Part shown: positions 5,421-6,386 of the stretch, one piece after another
How positions within the stretch are numbered: position 1 is the stretch's first letter
Layout of the letters: every line of letters starts with the position of its first letter
Source of the DNA: Pseudomonadota bacterium
GTDB lineage: Bacteria; Pseudomonadota; Alphaproteobacteria; JAAXGF01
DNA: 6,386 nucleotides
Assembly (NCBI GenBank): GCA_022563655.1
Contig: JADFMW010000152.1
Location: 1-6,386 of the forward strand
Reading direction: 5' to 3'
Program-made: the position numbers and the translations under genes
Notes under the pieces: generated by a model
Told to the model about the DNA's origin: nothing
Database searches by the model: none
What the model saw: only the letters and a program-made list of their open reading frames with translations

Positions 5421-6386
5421 ATGAGCGAAACCGGAATTGGCGCCCGCGTCAAGCGGGTCGAGGATTTTCGATTTCTCACCGGCAGGGGCCGCTACACGGA
5501 CGATTTGAACCTTCCGGGGCAGATCTACGCCGCCTTCGTGCGTTCACCGCACGCCCATGCGCGCATCAAAGGCATCGACGCGGCGGCGGCCAAGACCGTG
5601 CCGGGCGTCGTCGCGGTGCTCACGGGCGATGATCTGGCCGCCGATGGCGTGGGCGGCTTGCCGTGCGGATTCGCGCCTGCCGGCGCCGCCTTCGTCAAGG
5701 AACCGGCCCGGCCGGCCCTGGCCCAGGAAAAGGTGCGCTTTGTCGGCGACATGGTCGCCCTCGTCGTTGCCGAGAGCTGGGCCCAAGCCAGGACCGGGGC
5801 CGAGGCGGTCACGGTCGACTATGAGGAGCTGCCCGCCTGCGCCAACCTAGCGAGCGCCGTCGCGTCAGGCGCGGCGCAATTGCACGACGACGTCGAGGGC
5901 AATGTCTGCTTCGATTGGGAGCTGGGCGACAAGGCGGCCACAGACGGCGCCTTCGCCAATGCCCACCACGTGACCAAGCTGGATATCGTCAACAACCGCA
6001 AGGTCCCCAACGCTCTCGAAACGCGCGCGGCCCTGGCCGAATACGATCCGGCGTCCGACAGCTACACCCTCTATTCGTCGAGCCAGATCCCCCATCTCAT
6101 GCGGCTCTTGCTGGCGGCGTTCGTGCTCGCCATTCCGGAGAACAAGCTGCGTGTCATCTCGCCGGACGTAGGCGGCGGCTTCGGTTCCAAAATTTCCCAC
6201 TATCCTGAGGAAGTCGTGGTCACCTGGGCGTCCAAGAAGGTCGGCCGGCCGGTGAAATGGACCGCCGACCGGAGCGAGGCCTTCCTGTCCGACACCCATG
6301 GGCGCGACCACTTGACCCACGCCGAGCTGGCGTTGGACGCGGACGGCAAGTTCCTCGGCCTCAGGGTCGAGACCAAGGCCAATCTC
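5421..6386 (+). CDS. coxL: CO-dehydrogenase-like molybdopterin large subunit, form II type (CoxL-like, 3' end missing)
   Basis: 322 codons from ATG 5421, open to the right edge; the family is about 770-810 residues long. A strong GGGGAGG seven bases upstream overlaps the coxS stop. This subunit carries the molybdenum-cytosine-dinucleotide cofactor. The aldehyde-oxidase/xanthine-dehydrogenase a/b hammerhead domain is visible (RVEDFRFLTGRGRYTDDL at 12-29, FVRSPHAHARI, PGVVAVLTGDDL, VRFVGDMVALVVAE). It is followed by the start of the cofactor-binding domain with ISPDVGGGFGSKI (GGG at 251-253) and VGRPVKWTADRSEAFL. THGRDHLTHAELALD is of the type I associate with form II (putative) CO dehydrogenases rather than form I, and the S-then-L order agrees. 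The deciding active-site loop (AYXCSFR in form I, AYRGAGR in form II) lies beyond the window. LETRAAL replaces the usual MEPRAA. Confidence -1.
   Translation, partial: MSETGIGARVKRVEDFRFLTGRGRYTDDLNLPGQIYAAFVRSPHAHARIKGIDAAAAKTVPGVVAVLTGDDLAADGVGGLPCGFAPAGAAFVKEPARPALAQEKVRFVGDMVALVVAESWAQARTGAEAVTVDYEELPACANLASAVASGAAQLHDDVEGNVCFDWELGDKAATDGAFANAHHVTKLDIVNNRKVPNALETRAALAEYDPASDSYTLYSSSQIPHLMRLLLAAFVLAIPENKLRVISPDVGGGFGSKISHYPEEVVVTWASKKVGRPVKWTADRSEAFLSDTHGRDHLTHAELALDADGKFLGLRVETKANL

Overview
The window is high-GC DNA that looks chromosomal and alphaproteobacterial, with the gene content and codon use expected of a Rhodospirillales-like bacterium. Three pointers support this: a flagellar export cluster with a free-standing FlhB C-terminal-like protein, a TTAA-N7-TTAA site of CtrA type in its upstream region, and a form II-like cox (molybdenum hydroxylase) operon. 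The placement is inferred from gene content, because no rRNA or other marker gene is present.

Layout. (1) Positions 1-2941, minus strand: one very long gene, cut off by the left edge, for an exported tetratricopeptide-repeat protein. Its 980 visible codons hold a signal peptide, twenty kinesin-light-chain-type repeats of exactly 42 residues, and three copies of a 48-residue 'header' that starts each block of repeats. Part of the array is a recent-looking in-frame duplication (1-390 against 1873-2262). (2) Positions 2942-3064: a divergent intergenic region with an AT-rich island and a palindromic TTAA-N7-TTAA element. (3) Positions 3065-4809, plus strand: a compact flagellar type III export operon of flhB-like, a small helical protein of unknown function, fliO and fliP, with 4-base stop/start overlaps at two of its three junctions. 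(4) Positions 4810-4945: a GC-rich gap with an imperfect hairpin and a weak promoter candidate. (5) Positions 4946-6386, plus strand: coxS (2Fe-2S subunit) and the first 322 codons of coxL (molybdopterin subunit), cut off by the right edge.

How the genes relate. FliP and FliO are part of, or assist assembly of, the inner-membrane export gate of the flagellum. The FlhB-like protein resembles the cytoplasmic substrate-switch domain. The small helical protein may be an export chaperone, but that is a guess. The cox genes form an S-then-L pair with no coxM in front, as in form II (SLM-order) CO-dehydrogenase-like operons; the active-site loop that would settle the type lies beyond the right edge. 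The TPR protein is divergent from the flagellar operon and could share its control region, but nothing else ties it to motility.
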